Positions 28,393-37,742 are shown, numbered from the stretch's first letter. The stretch is DNA of 64,000 nt from Paracoccus lichenicola (GCF_009708075.1 NZ_WMBT01000001.1:310001-374000); one strand, 5' to 3'. Notes: generated by a model not told the origin, from the sequence alone. Made by a program: numbers and translations.

Positions 28393-29268
28393 TCACGCCA
28401 GCACGAACTCCACCCCCGGCAGCACCGCGATCTCGGCCACGTCCGCGCGATAATTGTCCGTCACCCGGTCCACCACGTCCTGCGTCCAGCCGGGCAGGTC
28501 GATCACCTGGTCCAGCACGGCGGGCAGCGCGTGGCTCTGGATCACTTCGGACGACATCGCGCGGCGCTGCGCGACGGTCAGCCGGTCCTGCGTGGACAGG
28601 GCTTCCTTCAGGCGGGTGATGCCCTCCTTGTCCAGGATCTCCTCGAGATACGTCATCCCGCCCTTCAGGGGAACGTCCGGGGGGATGTTGCCGGCCAGGC
28701 GGGCGATCTCGGGCCAGATGAGGGGCACGTCCTCGTGGCACCAGATCACCACCCGGCGGCCGGGAACGGCGCGCAGCAGCGCCTGGATCGGGTCGCGCCA
28801 GCGCAGATCCAGCGGCTGACGGCCCTGCATCAGCACGTGATAGCCGCCGCCGGGAAAGATCGGCAGCACCTCGGCGATCAGGGTGGCGGGGTTGCGGATG
28901 GCCAGGAAGAACTCGACCTCGTGATCGGGGAACAGGTTCGCCAGCGCTTGCGCCCGCGCGCCCATCTGCGGGTAAAGGCCCGACTGCCCGACGGCCCGGC
29001 CCGGCGCGCCCATGAAGGTGGTCGTGGAAAAGACCGCGCGGGCGGGGGATTCGCTGTGCAGGATGGCATCCAGCATGATCTGCTGCATCTCGGCGGTGGC
29101 GCGCCCGCCCTTCAGCGACATCAGCGCCTCCTCGAACAGCCCGCGATGGCGGTTCGGAGTGATGATGTCGGTGCCGTGCTGCGTCAGCGAGTCGCGGTTG
29201 TTGAGCAGCGTCTTCAGCAGCCTGTCGCCATCCGTGCCATGCACCCCCAGGTGAAACACCATCTGCAT
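28393..29268 (-). CDS. Conserved hypothetical protein
   Basis: A 291-residue soluble protein without signal peptide. The start, MQMVFHLGVHGTDGDRLLKTL, resembles the FHLGxHKTGTT opening of sulfotransferase-like P-loop proteins, but the lysine and threonines of that loop are missing. The rest (IRNPATLIAEVLPIF, VVIWCHEDVPLIWPEIARL) also recalls that fold. I would call it a degenerate sulfotransferase-like protein at most. The ATG at 29268 has GGAAGGA upstream. A TTG nine codons earlier is an alternative. No functional link to its neighbours, rpmG and tRNA-Thr. Confidence 0.6.
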   Translation of the reverse strand: MQMVFHLGVHGTDGDRLLKTLLNNRDSLTQHGTDIITPNRHRGLFEEALMSLKGGRATAEMQQIMLDAILHSESPARAVFSTTTFMGAPGRAVGQSGLYPQMGARAQALANLFPDHEVEFFLAIRNPATLIAEVLPIFPGGGYHVLMQGRQPLDLRWRDPIQALLRAVPGRRVVIWCHEDVPLIWPEIARLAGNIPPDVPLKGGMTYLEEILDKEGITRLKEALSTQDRLTVAQRRAMSSEVIQSHALPAVLDQVIDLPGWTQDVVDRVTDNYRADVAEIAVLPGVEFVLA

Positions 29269-29402
29269 ATCGGAGCCGTCCTTCCTTCTTCTCAACCCTT
29301 GCGGGTGACGCGCACAGTAGCCACCCCGCCGGCGCAGTCAAACCGCTTTGCATCGCGGCGGCGCTTGCGAAAACCGCCGTCAGGGGGTAATCGCAGGAAC
29401 GC

Positions 29403-29477
29403 GCCGGTTTAGCTCAGCGGTAGAGCAGCGGTTTTGTAAACCGAAGGTCGGGGGTTCAATCCCCTCAACCGGCACCA
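29403..29477 (+). tRNA. tRNA-Thr (anticodon TGT)
   Basis: A full cloverleaf can be drawn. The acceptor stem is GCCGGTT with AACCGGC, then A and an encoded CCA. The D arm is TTAGCTCAGCGGTAGAGC. The anticodon loop is TTTGTAA with anticodon TGT. The T arm is GGGGGTTCAATCCCC. It reads threonine ACA-type codons. A HicAB pair lies just beyond its 3' end on the other strand. Confidence 0.95.
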
Positions 29478-29502
29478 TTTATCAGATGGCTTTGCACAAC
29501 AG

Positions 29503-29898
29503 TCAGGCGCCGGTGATCTCGTGCCGTGCGGCGGCGGCCAAAAAGGCCGACCGGGTCATGCCGCGTGCCTTGGCGGTGCTGTCGATGGATCGCAGCAACC
29601 CCCGTTCTATGGAAACATTGATCCGCTCCAGCGCGCCGTCGGCGCTGATGTAAGGCACCGTCATCAACGTCGCGCCAGAGGCCAGGTCCGCCGCCACATC
29701 CGCGCGACTGCGAATGACATCGATGGGAGAGGGTTCCACGTCCTCCTGGCCCTCGAACCACAGATCCAGGGCTTCGGCTGCGGCGGCCGGGATGGCGTTC
29801 CAGCCATCCGCCGCCGCATGGCAGCCCGGCAGGTCGGGAAAGGACAGACCATAGGCCGAACCCTCGTCCTTGTGAACAATCGCGGTGTAGAACCTCAT
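29503..29898 (-). CDS. hicB: HicB-family antitoxin
   Basis: This 131-residue protein has the HicB N-terminal partial RNase-H fold (MRFYTAIVHKDEGSAYGLSF, then PDLPGCHAAADGWNAIPAAA). A C-terminal ribbon-helix-helix-like DNA-binding region follows (ERINVSIERGLLRSIDSTA, then KARGMTRSAFLAAAA). It should neutralise HicA and repress the hicAB promoter. It follows hicA by 20 bases on the same strand, the usual toxin-first order. Confidence 0.92.
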   Translation of the reverse strand: MRFYTAIVHKDEGSAYGLSFPDLPGCHAAADGWNAIPAAAAEALDLWFEGQEDVEPSPIDVIRSRADVAADLASGATLMTVPYISADGALERINVSIERGLLRSIDSTAKARGMTRSAFLAAAARHEITGA

Positions 29899-29918
29899 GT
29901 GTCGATCCTGTCGAAACG

Positions 29919-30107
29919 TCAGATAAGCCCGGCCTGCCTATAGATGCTGATCGCCGTTCCGGTCGGCAAGTCCTTCTTCGGATGGGGCACGATCACGGTC
30001 CTGTCGCCCTTGCGAAGCTTCAGGTGAGACCCCCGCTTCGAGACCTCCTCGAACCCTTCCGCCTTCAGGATGCGGATGATCTTGCGGCTGTCTGTCTCGA
30101 TCTTCAT
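29919..30107 (-). CDS. hicA: HicA-family mRNA interferase toxin
   Basis: This 62-residue double-stranded-RNA-binding-like toxin cleaves mRNA in the family. The HicA signatures are all present: DSRKIIRILKAEGFEEVSKR, the catalytic His in GSHLKLRKGD, and VIVPHPKKDLPTGTAISIYRQAGL. An A/T-rich palindrome, AAATATTT, lies about 15-22 bases upstream of the ATG and could be the HicB operator. The pair sits next to tRNA-Thr, a typical place for mobile cargo, though no integrase is seen. Confidence 0.93.
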   Translation of the reverse strand: MKIETDSRKIIRILKAEGFEEVSKRGSHLKLRKGDRTVIVPHPKKDLPTGTAISIYRQAGLI

Positions 30108-30245
30108 GCTTCAGCATTGCGCAAATATTTACACATCGTAATCTCTTGCCCGCCAGAGTTCAAGGCAGGCGGCAATCGCCCCTTGGACATCGCCCCCTGC
30201 CCGCCCTATAACGCGCGCGACATCCAGACGCTGCGAAGGTGCATC

Positions 30246-31163
30246 ATGATCAAGGTCTTCGGCCATACCGCCCCCGACACGGATTCGACCGGTTCCCCCA
30301 TCATCTGGGCCTGGTATCTGAACGAGGTGCGCAAGACCCCCGCCCAGGCGGTGCTGCAAGGGGAACCGAACACCGAAGCCCTGTGGATGCTGAACCGCTG
30401 GAACCTGGACAAGCCGCAGATCATCGCGGACGTGGCGCCGGGCGACCAGTGCGTGATCGTGGACACCAACAACCCCGCCGAACTGCCCCCCAGCCTGGAC
30501 GGGGCCGACGTGATCGAGATCATCGACCACCACCTTCTGGCAGGCGGCATCAAGACGCGCACCCCCATCAACATCACCGTGCGCCCGCTGGCCTGCACCG
30601 CCACGATCATGCACGACCTGATCGGCGCCGACATGGCCCGCGCGCCCGAGGCCATCCGGGGCGTGATGCTGACCTGCATCCTGTCGGACACACTGGAATT
30701 CCGCAGCCCGACCACCACCCCCCATGACCGCGCCGTGGCCGAAAAGCTGGCCGCCGACCTGGGCATCACCATCCCCGACTATGCGACCGAGATGTTCGCG
30801 GCCAAGTCCGACATCAGCGCCTTTTCGGATGAAACCCTGCTGCGCACCGACAGCAAGGAATACGAGCTGGGCGGCAAGCAGCTGCGCATCACGGTCCTGG
30901 AAACCACGGCGCCGCAGGTGCTGCTGGCGCGCAAGGCCGCGCTGCTGGCCGCCATGCCGCGCGTGGCCGCCGAGGACGGCGCGGACGAGGTGCTGTGCTT
31001 CATCGTCGATATCCTGCGCAAGGAAGCGACCCTGCTGATCCCGAACGACTTCGTCCGCCTTCTGGCCGAACGCAGCTTCGGCGTGCCCGTCACGGGCGAC
31101 AGCGTGGTGCTGCCCGGCGTGATGAGCCGCAAGAAGCAGATCATCCCGGTTCTCGCCCTCTGA
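30246..31163 (+). CDS. ppaC: Manganese-dependent inorganic pyrophosphatase (family II)
   Basis: This cytosolic enzyme hydrolyses pyrophosphate. The 305 residues belong to the DHH superfamily. Metal and catalytic motifs are VFGHTAPDTDS, IVDTNNPAELP, the DHH core EIIDHHLL and ILSDTLEFRSPTTTPHD. The C-terminal DHHA2 domain ends with the substrate-binding GVMSRKKQIIPVL. The ATG at 30246 follows AAGG. Its stop shares bases with the next gene's ATG (TGATG), so the two are co-translated. Confidence 0.93.
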   Translation: MIKVFGHTAPDTDSTGSPIIWAWYLNEVRKTPAQAVLQGEPNTEALWMLNRWNLDKPQIIADVAPGDQCVIVDTNNPAELPPSLDGADVIEIIDHHLLAGGIKTRTPINITVRPLACTATIMHDLIGADMARAPEAIRGVMLTCILSDTLEFRSPTTTPHDRAVAEKLAADLGITIPDYATEMFAAKSDISAFSDETLLRTDSKEYELGGKQLRITVLETTAPQVLLARKAALLAAMPRVAAEDGADEVLCFIVDILRKEATLLIPNDFVRLLAERSFGVPVTGDSVVLPGVMSRKKQIIPVLAL

Positions 31164-32032
31164 TGAGCAGGATCATCCAGTCGTTGTCGCAGATCGGCGC
31201 CGGTTACGACGTGCTGTTCTGCGACCTGTGGGGCTGCCTGCACAACGGCAAGCAGCCCTATCCCGCCGCCGTCGCCGCCCTGCAGGCCTTTCGCCAGACC
31301 GGCGGCCGGGTCGTCCTGATGACCAACGCGCCGCGCCCCAACCAGTACGTGATCGCCCAGCTTGACCGCATGGGCGTGCCGCGCGACGCCTGGGACATCG
31401 TCGTCAGTTCCGGCGATGCCGCGCAAGAGGCGATGTTCGCAGGCGCGGTCGGCCGCAAGGTCTGGCATATCGGCACGGCCAAGGACGACGGCTTCTTCGA
31501 CGACATTCCCGCCGAATTCGCCGACGCCCCGCCGATCCGGCGCGTGCCGCTGGAGGACGCCGAGGGGATCGTCGCCACCGGACCATTCGACGAACTGACG
31601 GAAACGCCCGGGGATTACCACGACCGCCTGATGCAGGCGCGCGACCGGGGGCTGCCGTTGCTGTGCGCCAATCCCGACGTGATCGTGGACATGGGCGAAA
31701 CCCGCATCTATTGCGCGGGCGCGCTTGCGGAATATTACGATGGCCTGGGCGGGCAGTCGCTGTATTTCGGCAAGCCGCATCCGCCGATCTATGACCGCGC
31801 GCGGCGCCTGCTGGACTTGGGACCGGACGCGCGGATCCTGGCCATCGGCGACGGCATCTTCACCGACGTGAAGGGCGCGCTGGACCAGGGCATCGACGCG
31901 CTGTTCGTGACGGGCGGCCTGGCCGCCGACGCGCTTGGGCCGGATGTCGAGAACCCGGACATGGCGCTGCTGCTGGACTGGCTGGAGGGACATTCCCTGG
32001 CCCCGCAATACAGCATCGGCCGGTTGCGCTGA
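31163..32032 (+). CDS. HAD-superfamily class IIA phosphatase
   Basis: A 289-residue hydrolase of the TIGR01459-like group. The nucleophile motif is FCDLWGCLHNGKQPYPAAV (DxWGxL in place of DxD). LMTNAPRPN supplies motif II, GKPHPPIYDRA carries the motif III lysine, and AIGDGIFTDVKGA is the metal-binding motif IV. The cap is of the C2 type. The substrate is unknown and may be a sugar or nucleotide phosphate. It is translationally coupled to ppaC by a TGATG overlap. Confidence 0.88.
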   Translation: MSRIIQSLSQIGAGYDVLFCDLWGCLHNGKQPYPAAVAALQAFRQTGGRVVLMTNAPRPNQYVIAQLDRMGVPRDAWDIVVSSGDAAQEAMFAGAVGRKVWHIGTAKDDGFFDDIPAEFADAPPIRRVPLEDAEGIVATGPFDELTETPGDYHDRLMQARDRGLPLLCANPDVIVDMGETRIYCAGALAEYYDGLGGQSLYFGKPHPPIYDRARRLLDLGPDARILAIGDGIFTDVKGALDQGIDALFVTGGLAADALGPDVENPDMALLLDWLEGHSLAPQYSIGRLR

Positions 32033-32036
32033 CGGA

Positions 32037-32894
32037 TCAGCCCTGCCGCCGGACGCGGCAGGAAAACACATGCACGGCGGACGGGATGCGCACCCCGGCC
32101 CCTTGATCGAACGCGGCGAAATCCTGTTCGATAGCGGCGGCGATGGCTGCGCGATCCGCGGGCGTGGCGTTGCACAGCCTCAGCAGCCGCGCCGCGGGTC
32201 CGACATGGGTGGCCAGATGCGCCGCCCCAGTCACGCCGCCGGGGGGCGTCAGGTCGATCAGCCGGGTTTCCGCGCGGCCATCGGTCAGGCTGGCCTGGTC
32301 CATCAGGTCCAGGACATGCGCCGCATCCGCGAAGGCCAGCGGACCGGGCGCCCCGGAGGGCGGATCCGGCGGCACGGCCAGCCGCCGCCCGGCGACCTGT
32401 TGCGGGATCAGGAACCATGGGTTCTGGTCCAGTCCGGCCCAGGACACGAAGACCATCCGCCCGCCATCCCGCAGCGCCGTCGCCAGATTGCGGAACGCGG
32501 CCACGCTGTCGTCGAAAAAGCTCATCCCGAAGCGGGAAATCAGGACATCGTGGCCGGTCCTGGAAAGCGCCTCGACCTGCGCATCGCACAGGCGGAAGGA
32601 CGCGTTCGTCACCCCCTGTTCCAGGGCACGCATCCGCGCCCGGTCCAGCATCGGCGCGGCGATGTCCAACCCCAGCACCGTTCCCTCCGGAACCATCCGC
32701 GCCGCAGCGATCGTGCTGGCGCCCGTTCCGCAGCCGACATCAAGCACCCTCGCTTTACCTGACAACGCGGCGGCATCCAGCAGCACGTCTAGGACACCCT
32801 TCATCGTGGCATCCAGGCTGCCTTCGTGTTCGATCCAGGCGCGTCCCGCTGGCGATGTCCAGAAATCGGCTTGCGGCTGGTTCACGATCTGCAT
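32037..32894 (-). CDS. Class I SAM-dependent methyltransferase
   Basis: A 285-residue protein with a clear SAM-binding motif I, ARVLDVGCGTGASTIAAAR, near residues 50-65. GLDIAAPMLDRAR (motif II) and FGMSFFDDSVAAFRNLATAL, typical of the Methyltransf_25/11 group, follow. The substrate cannot be told. ATG 32894 (MQIVNQPQ) was chosen over an upstream in-frame start because AAGGG lies just ahead. It is convergent with the HAD gene. Confidence 0.85.
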   Translation of the reverse strand: MQIVNQPQADFWTSPAGRAWIEHEGSLDATMKGVLDVLLDAAALSGKARVLDVGCGTGASTIAAARMVPEGTVLGLDIAAPMLDRARMRALEQGVTNASFRLCDAQVEALSRTGHDVLISRFGMSFFDDSVAAFRNLATALRDGGRMVFVSWAGLDQNPWFLIPQQVAGRRLAVPPDPPSGAPGPLAFADAAHVLDLMDQASLTDGRAETRLIDLTPPGGVTGAAHLATHVGPAARLLRLCNATPADRAAIAAAIEQDFAAFDQGAGVRIPSAVHVFSCRVRRQG

Positions 32895-33011
32895 GGCACG
32901 GCCCTTGCGGTTCGGCAACAATATTATACTTTCATGCAGAAAACGGGAACAAATATTGCGCGCCTTCTTTATCGCTGCTATGCAGCATCATAGCCCGCAT
33001 TTGGCCCCCCC

Positions 33012-33467
33012 ATGGAACGCAGCATGTTGGACAACTTCCCCCGCGGCACCATCGTCATCGAGGATCTGGAGGTCGGGATGACCCGCCACCTGCAAAAGCA
33101 GGTGACCGACCGCGACATCGAACTGTTCGCCGAGGTCTCGACCGATCGCAACCCGGTGCATCTGGACGACGCCTATGCCCGAGACACGATCTTCGAGGGG
33201 CGCATCGCCCACGGGATGCTGACGGCGGGGCTGATCTCGGCCGTGATCGGGGAACAGTTGCCGGGCCACGGGACCGTCTATCTGGGCCAGACGCTGAAAT
33301 TCATGGCGCCCGTCCGCCCCGGCGACACCGTGCGCGCGGAAGTGACGGTGGAAACCATCGACCACGCGAAACGGAGGGTCACGCTTGCAACCCGCTGCCT
33401 CGTGGGTGATACGGTCGTCCTGAAAGGCGAGGCGGTCGTTCTGGCGCCAAGCCGCAAGTTCGACTGA
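33012..33467 (+). CDS. MaoC-like (R)-specific enoyl-CoA hydratase
   Basis: A 151-residue hotdog-fold protein. The hydratase motif carries the catalytic Asp and His: STDRNPVHLDDAYAR, followed by GRIAHGMLTAGLISAVI. Such PhaJ-like enzymes hydrate trans-2-enoyl-CoA and can feed polyhydroxyalkanoate synthesis or side-chain breakdown. The window does not show which. A 7-base inverted repeat, GGGGCGC/GCGCCCC (33469-33484), follows the stop. Confidence 0.85.
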   Translation: MERSMLDNFPRGTIVIEDLEVGMTRHLQKQVTDRDIELFAEVSTDRNPVHLDDAYARDTIFEGRIAHGMLTAGLISAVIGEQLPGHGTVYLGQTLKFMAPVRPGDTVRAEVTVETIDHAKRRVTLATRCLVGDTVVLKGEAVVLAPSRKFD

Positions 33468-33498
33468 CGGGGCGCCAGCGCCCCATTGGGGGCACCCT

Positions 33499-34425
33499 TT
33501 GCAGATCCACCGCGACTGGACAGGACTTCCGGCAAGCGCCCGCGGCGCTTCCGTCGCCATGGGCAATTTCGACGGCATCCACCTGGGCCACCGCGCCGTG
33601 ATCGAGGCCGCGCGGCAAGCGGGTGCCCCCCTGGGCATCGTTACCTTCGAGCCGCATCCCCGCCAGGTCTTCGCCCCCGATGCCCCGCCCTTCCGCCTGA
33701 TGAATTCCGAATCCCGCGCCAACCGACTGGCCCGGCTAGGCGTGGAACATCTTTACGAACTGCCCTTCGGCGCCGTCCTGGCCGGCCTTTCGCCCGAGGC
33801 CTTCGCCCGCGACGTGCTGGTGGCCGGGCTTGGCGTCAGCCATGTCACGGTCGGCGCGGATTTCGTCTTCGGCAAGGACCGGGCGGGCAATGTCGCCACC
33901 CTGCGCGATCTGGGCCGATCGCTCGGCTTCGGGGTGACGGCGGTGCCGCTGGTGGGGACCGGTGGCGAGGACTACAGTTCCACCGCTATCCGCCGCGCCC
34001 TGGCCGAGGGGCGGCCCCGCGACGCGGAACGGATGCTGGGCCACCTGCACCGGATCGAGGGCGAGGTGATCCACGGCAACAAGCGCGGCCGCGAATTCGG
34101 CTGGCCCACCGCCAACATGCGCATGGACGACCTGCACCTGCCGCGCCTCGGCGTCTATGCGGTGGTCGTGGAGGTGCTGACCGGGCCGGACAGGCTGTCC
34201 TGCCAGGGCGTGGCCAGCCTGGGCGTGCGCCCGATGTTCGGCCGCAACGCGCCCAACCTCGAGGTTCACCTGTTCGACTTCAGCGGCGACCTGTATGGCC
34301 AGCACCTGTCGGTCGGCCTTGTCGAGTTCCTGCGCGACGAGGCGAAGTTCGACAGCGTCCAGGTGCTGATCGACCAGATCGCCGCGGATGCGGACCAGGC
34401 CCGCGCCGTCCTGGCGGGCGCGTGA
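33499..34425 (+). CDS. ribF: Bifunctional riboflavin kinase/FAD synthetase RibF
   Basis: RibF makes FMN and then FAD from riboflavin. The N-terminal FMN-adenylyltransferase domain has SVAMGNFDGIHLGHRAVI, FEPHPRQVFAP and the STAIRRALAEGRP motif. The C-terminal kinase domain has GNKRGREFGWPTANM, LGVYAV and NLEVHLFDFSGDLYG. The length of 308 residues is normal. The start appears to be a TTG at 33499 with GGGGG upstream. The next gene's ATG overlaps its stop by one base. Confidence 0.94.
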   Translation: MQIHRDWTGLPASARGASVAMGNFDGIHLGHRAVIEAARQAGAPLGIVTFEPHPRQVFAPDAPPFRLMNSESRANRLARLGVEHLYELPFGAVLAGLSPEAFARDVLVAGLGVSHVTVGADFVFGKDRAGNVATLRDLGRSLGFGVTAVPLVGTGGEDYSSTAIRRALAEGRPRDAERMLGHLHRIEGEVIHGNKRGREFGWPTANMRMDDLHLPRLGVYAVVVEVLTGPDRLSCQGVASLGVRPMFGRNAPNLEVHLFDFSGDLYGQHLSVGLVEFLRDEAKFDSVQVLIDQIAADADQARAVLAGA

Positions 34426-34865
34426 TGCGCGACCGGTTCTGGGAACTGCCCCTGCCCCGGTTGCAGCCCGACGAATGGGAGGCGCTGTGCGACGGCTGCG
34501 GCAAGTGCTGCCTGAACAAGATCGAATACGAGGACACGAACGAGCTGGCCTTCACCCGGGTCGCCTGCAGGCTGCTGGACGGCGAGAAATGCCAGTGCAG
34601 CAGCTATGCCAACCGCCACGACTTTGTCCCCGACTGCGTCGTCCTGACGCCGAAGAAGCTGGCCGAGATCGCCTGGTGGCTGCCCGCCACCTGCGCCTAT
34701 CGCCTGCGCCACGAGGGGCGGCCCTTGTACAAGTGGCACCACCTGATCTCGGGCGACCGCGAAACCGTCCACCGCGCCGGCGCCAGCGTCCGCGGCTGGA
34801 CCGTGAGCGAGATCGAGATCAGCGAGGATGACTGGGACGACTACATCATCGAGGACTTGTCCTAG
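34425..34865 (+). CDS. YcgN/UPF0260-type cysteine-cluster protein
   Basis: A 146-residue cytosolic protein with the family start FWELPLPRLQPDEWEALCDG. A cysteine cluster follows, CDGCGKCCLNK, then CRLLD, KCQCSSYANR and VPDC, which could bind zinc or an iron-sulfur centre. The YcgN/UPF0260 family is widespread but functionally undefined. It is translationally coupled to ribF (TGATG), though no flavin link is established. Highly acidic C-terminus. Confidence 0.85.
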   Translation: MRDRFWELPLPRLQPDEWEALCDGCGKCCLNKIEYEDTNELAFTRVACRLLDGEKCQCSSYANRHDFVPDCVVLTPKKLAEIAWWLPATCAYRLRHEGRPLYKWHHLISGDRETVHRAGASVRGWTVSEIEISEDDWDDYIIEDLS

Positions 34866-34973
34866 CAGACCCGTCGCCTTGCAAGAAGGCGCCCGGTGCG
34901 GCCACAGGCCCTGCATCGCGTCAGTCCGGTTTTCGGGTCGGGCGGCATGGACAAGCCAGACCGGGCCGTCCGT

Positions 34974-35717
34974 TCAGAACCCGAACGAGAACTTCCGCAC
35001 GATGCCAAGCTTCAGCGACGGCTGGTATTCATCCTGGACGACGGGCGAATCCGCCGCGTCGCCGATCAGCTTGCCGTATTCGACCTCGCCCAGCAGGGCG
35101 ATGGTGTCGGTCACGGCATAGCGCGCCTCGAAGGTGATCGCCGCCTTGTTGAAGCCGCCGCCGATGTCGTAGGCGGGACGGCCGGGAATGGCCTCGTCCG
35201 CGTTCACGCCGAAATAGGTGTCGTTGTAATCGCCGTCGCCATAGCCCAGCGACAGGCCCGACCACAGCGACAAGCGGTCCGACAGGTCGGTGCGGTATTT
35301 GGCGCCGACCTCTCCGGTCAGCCCCTCATGTCCCTCGAAACCCTTGCGGACCGAACCGAAGGCCGTCAGCGGGCCGGTGCCATAGCTGACCCGCAGCCCC
35401 AGTTCATAGGCGGCGTCGATGTCGTCCATGCCCGACAGATCGTCGTTGTCCGACGCCTCGCGTTCGCCCACCGTGCCGAAGGACGGGGAAATGGCAAAGC
35501 CTTCGCGCAAGTCGCTGCCGGGCTGCGTGAAACCGGCATTGCGCCAGATCAGCCAGGGGCCGGCCTTTGCATCGTCGGATCCCGGATAATCGGGACCGAC
35601 ATCCACGCCGACCCCCAGATCGACCGAAAATTCGCGGCCTGCAAAGCCGAATTCCTGCGCATGGGCACCCGTGGCAGCGGATGCGGCAAGAACGGCCAAG
35701 GCCAGCATGTGTTTCAT
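34974..35717 (-). CDS. MipA/OmpV family outer-membrane protein
   Basis: A 247-residue protein with a signal peptide cleaved near AHAQ-EF. The rest is rich in alternating Gly/aromatic/charged residues and ends in Phe (KFSFGF), as outer-membrane beta-barrels do. SVDLGVGVDVGPDYPGSDD and GPLTAFGSVRKGFEGHEG match the MipA/OmpV family. MipA acts as a scaffold for murein synthesis in E. coli, and other members are porin-like. Which applies here is unclear. Confidence 0.85.
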   Translation of the reverse strand: MKHMLALAVLAASAATGAHAQEFGFAGREFSVDLGVGVDVGPDYPGSDDAKAGPWLIWRNAGFTQPGSDLREGFAISPSFGTVGEREASDNDDLSGMDDIDAAYELGLRVSYGTGPLTAFGSVRKGFEGHEGLTGEVGAKYRTDLSDRLSLWSGLSLGYGDGDYNDTYFGVNADEAIPGRPAYDIGGGFNKAAITFEARYAVTDTIALLGEVEYGKLIGDAADSPVVQDEYQPSLKLGIVRKFSFGF

Positions 35718-35842
35718 GGTCGGATCCTTCAGGGAGGGTCGGCGGGATGTAAAGGCTTCCTAGGGTCGAATCGCAGATCCGCACAAGGCATGACGCGCCG
35801 TCCTGCCGTCATCATCGGCCGGGCGGCGCATTTGGGCAACAG

Positions 35843-37690
35843 CTATGCCCGCTCGGCCCCTTCCAGATTTTCCAGCGCGGCCATCCAGATACCCTCGGCC
35901 CGCGCCATGGCCTGCACGGCCTCGGCCCGCTTGGCGGTCCAGCGTTTCGCCTCGTGCGGATCGTTGTACAAGGCAGGATCGGCCAGCTTCACGTCCAGCT
36001 TTTCCAGCATCTCGGCCAGCTTCTGCACGCGCTCCTCGGCCCGGCGGACCTCGGCGCGCAGGGAAAGCACGGCGTCGCGGGGCGCGCGCTTGGGGGCGGG
36101 TTTCGGCGTCTCGTCAACCCGTTTGGGTTCGTCCCCGCCCAGCAGGAAGCGGCGGTAATCGTCCAGGTCGCCGTCATAGGGCGCGACCGCGCCGTCACGC
36201 ACCAGCCACAGCCGGTCCGCAACCAGGCCCAGCAGGTGCATGTCGTGGCTGACCAGCACCACGGCGCCGGTGTAGTCGTTCAGCGCCTCGGTCAGGGCCT
36301 CGCGGGATTCGATGTCCAGGTGGTTGGTCGGCTCGTCCAGGATCAGCAGGTGCGGCGCGTCGATGGTCGCGATCAGCAGCGACAGCCGCGCCTTTTGCCC
36401 GCCCGAAAGCTGGCCCACCTTCGTTTCGGCCTGCGCCTCCATCAGCCCGAAACCGGCCAGGCGGGCGCGCTGTCTGGCCTGCCCCTCGTTCGGGCGCAGG
36501 CTGCGGATGTGATCCAGCGGCGTTTCGTCCAGATGCAGTTCGTCCACCTGATGCTGCGCGAAATAGCCGATGCGCAGCTTGCCGGACCGGGTCAGCTTTC
36601 CCTCCATCGGCGGCAGGCGTTCGGCCAGCAGCTTGGACAGCGTCGATTTCCCCTGCCCGTTCCGGCCCAAGAGCGCAATGCGGTCGTCCTGGTCGATGCG
36701 CAGCGCCAGCTTGCGCAGGACCGGGCGTCCATCGTAACCCACGCTGGTTCCCTCCATCGCGACGATGGGCGGGGACAGTTCCTCGGGCTGCGGAAAGCCG
36801 AAGCGGAACAGCCTGGCCTCCTCGGGCGCGGTGATCGGCTCCATCCTGGCCAGCATCTTGACGCGGGCCTGGGCCTGGCGGGCCTTGGAAGCCTTGGCGC
36901 CGAAGCGGTCCACGAAGCCCTGCAGATGGTCGCGCCGGGCCTGCTGCTTCTTCGCCTCGGCGGCTTGCAGGGCGCGGCGTTCGGCCCGCATCCGCGCGAA
37001 ATCGTCATAGCCGCCGGTGTAGAGCGTCAGCTTGCGCGCTTCCAGATGCAGGATATGGCCCACGGCGCGGTTCAGCAGGTCACGGTCGTGGCTGATGATG
37101 ATGACCGTATGCGGATAGCGCGCCAGATAGGTTTCCAGCCACAGCGCGCCTTCCAGATCCAGATAGTTGGTCGGCTCATCCAGCAGTAGCAGGTCGGGCT
37201 GCGCGAACAGCACCCCCGCCAGCGCCACCCGCATCCGCCAGCCGCCGGAGAAATCGGCTGTCGGCCGCGCCTGGTCCGCCGTCGAGAAGCCCAACCCGTC
37301 GAGGATCGAGGCCGCCCGCGCCTCGGCCGACCAGGCGTCGATATCCGTCAGCCGGGTCTGGATGTCGGCGATGCGGTGCGCGTCGGTGGCGGTGTGGCTT
37401 TCCGCCAGCAGGGCCGCGCGTTCCGTGTCGGCGGCCAGCACGGTATCGAGGACCGAGGTCGCAGTCGCCGCCGATTCCTGCGCGACGCCGCCGATGCGGG
37501 CGCGGGACGGCAGGCTGATCTCGCCCCCGTCGAGGGCCAGTTCGCCCCGGATCAGGCGGAACAGCGTGGTCTTGCCCGCGCCGTTCGGGCCGACAAGGCC
37601 CACCTTGTGGCCTTCGGGAATGGTGGCGGACGCCCCCTCGAACAAGGGGCGGCCCTGGATGGAATAGGAGATGTCGTCGATGCGCAGCAT
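35843..37690 (-). CDS. ABC-F family ATPase (translation factor)
   Basis: A 615-residue protein with two ABC ATPase domains and no membrane segments. The first Walker A is GPNGAGKTT near residue 36, the second GRNGQGKST near residue 343. Signatures are FSGGWRMRVALA and LSGGQKARLSLL. A P-site-tRNA-interaction linker lies between them, and a charged coiled-coil tail ends the protein (about 530-610). ABC-F proteins act on ribosomes. This one resembles the YheS/Uup type. A resistance role is not implied. Confidence 0.9.
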   Translation of the reverse strand: MLRIDDISYSIQGRPLFEGASATIPEGHKVGLVGPNGAGKTTLFRLIRGELALDGGEISLPSRARIGGVAQESAATATSVLDTVLAADTERAALLAESHTATDAHRIADIQTRLTDIDAWSAEARAASILDGLGFSTADQARPTADFSGGWRMRVALAGVLFAQPDLLLLDEPTNYLDLEGALWLETYLARYPHTVIIISHDRDLLNRAVGHILHLEARKLTLYTGGYDDFARMRAERRALQAAEAKKQQARRDHLQGFVDRFGAKASKARQAQARVKMLARMEPITAPEEARLFRFGFPQPEELSPPIVAMEGTSVGYDGRPVLRKLALRIDQDDRIALLGRNGQGKSTLSKLLAERLPPMEGKLTRSGKLRIGYFAQHQVDELHLDETPLDHIRSLRPNEGQARQRARLAGFGLMEAQAETKVGQLSGGQKARLSLLIATIDAPHLLILDEPTNHLDIESREALTEALNDYTGAVVLVSHDMHLLGLVADRLWLVRDGAVAPYDGDLDDYRRFLLGGDEPKRVDETPKPAPKRAPRDAVLSLRAEVRRAEERVQKLAEMLEKLDVKLADPALYNDPHEAKRWTAKRAEAVQAMARAEGIWMAALENLEGAERA

Positions 37691-37742
37691 GGGTGGGCCA
37701 TGGCCGATGCGGGCGGCGGCGTCAAGCGGCCTTGCCGCCGGT

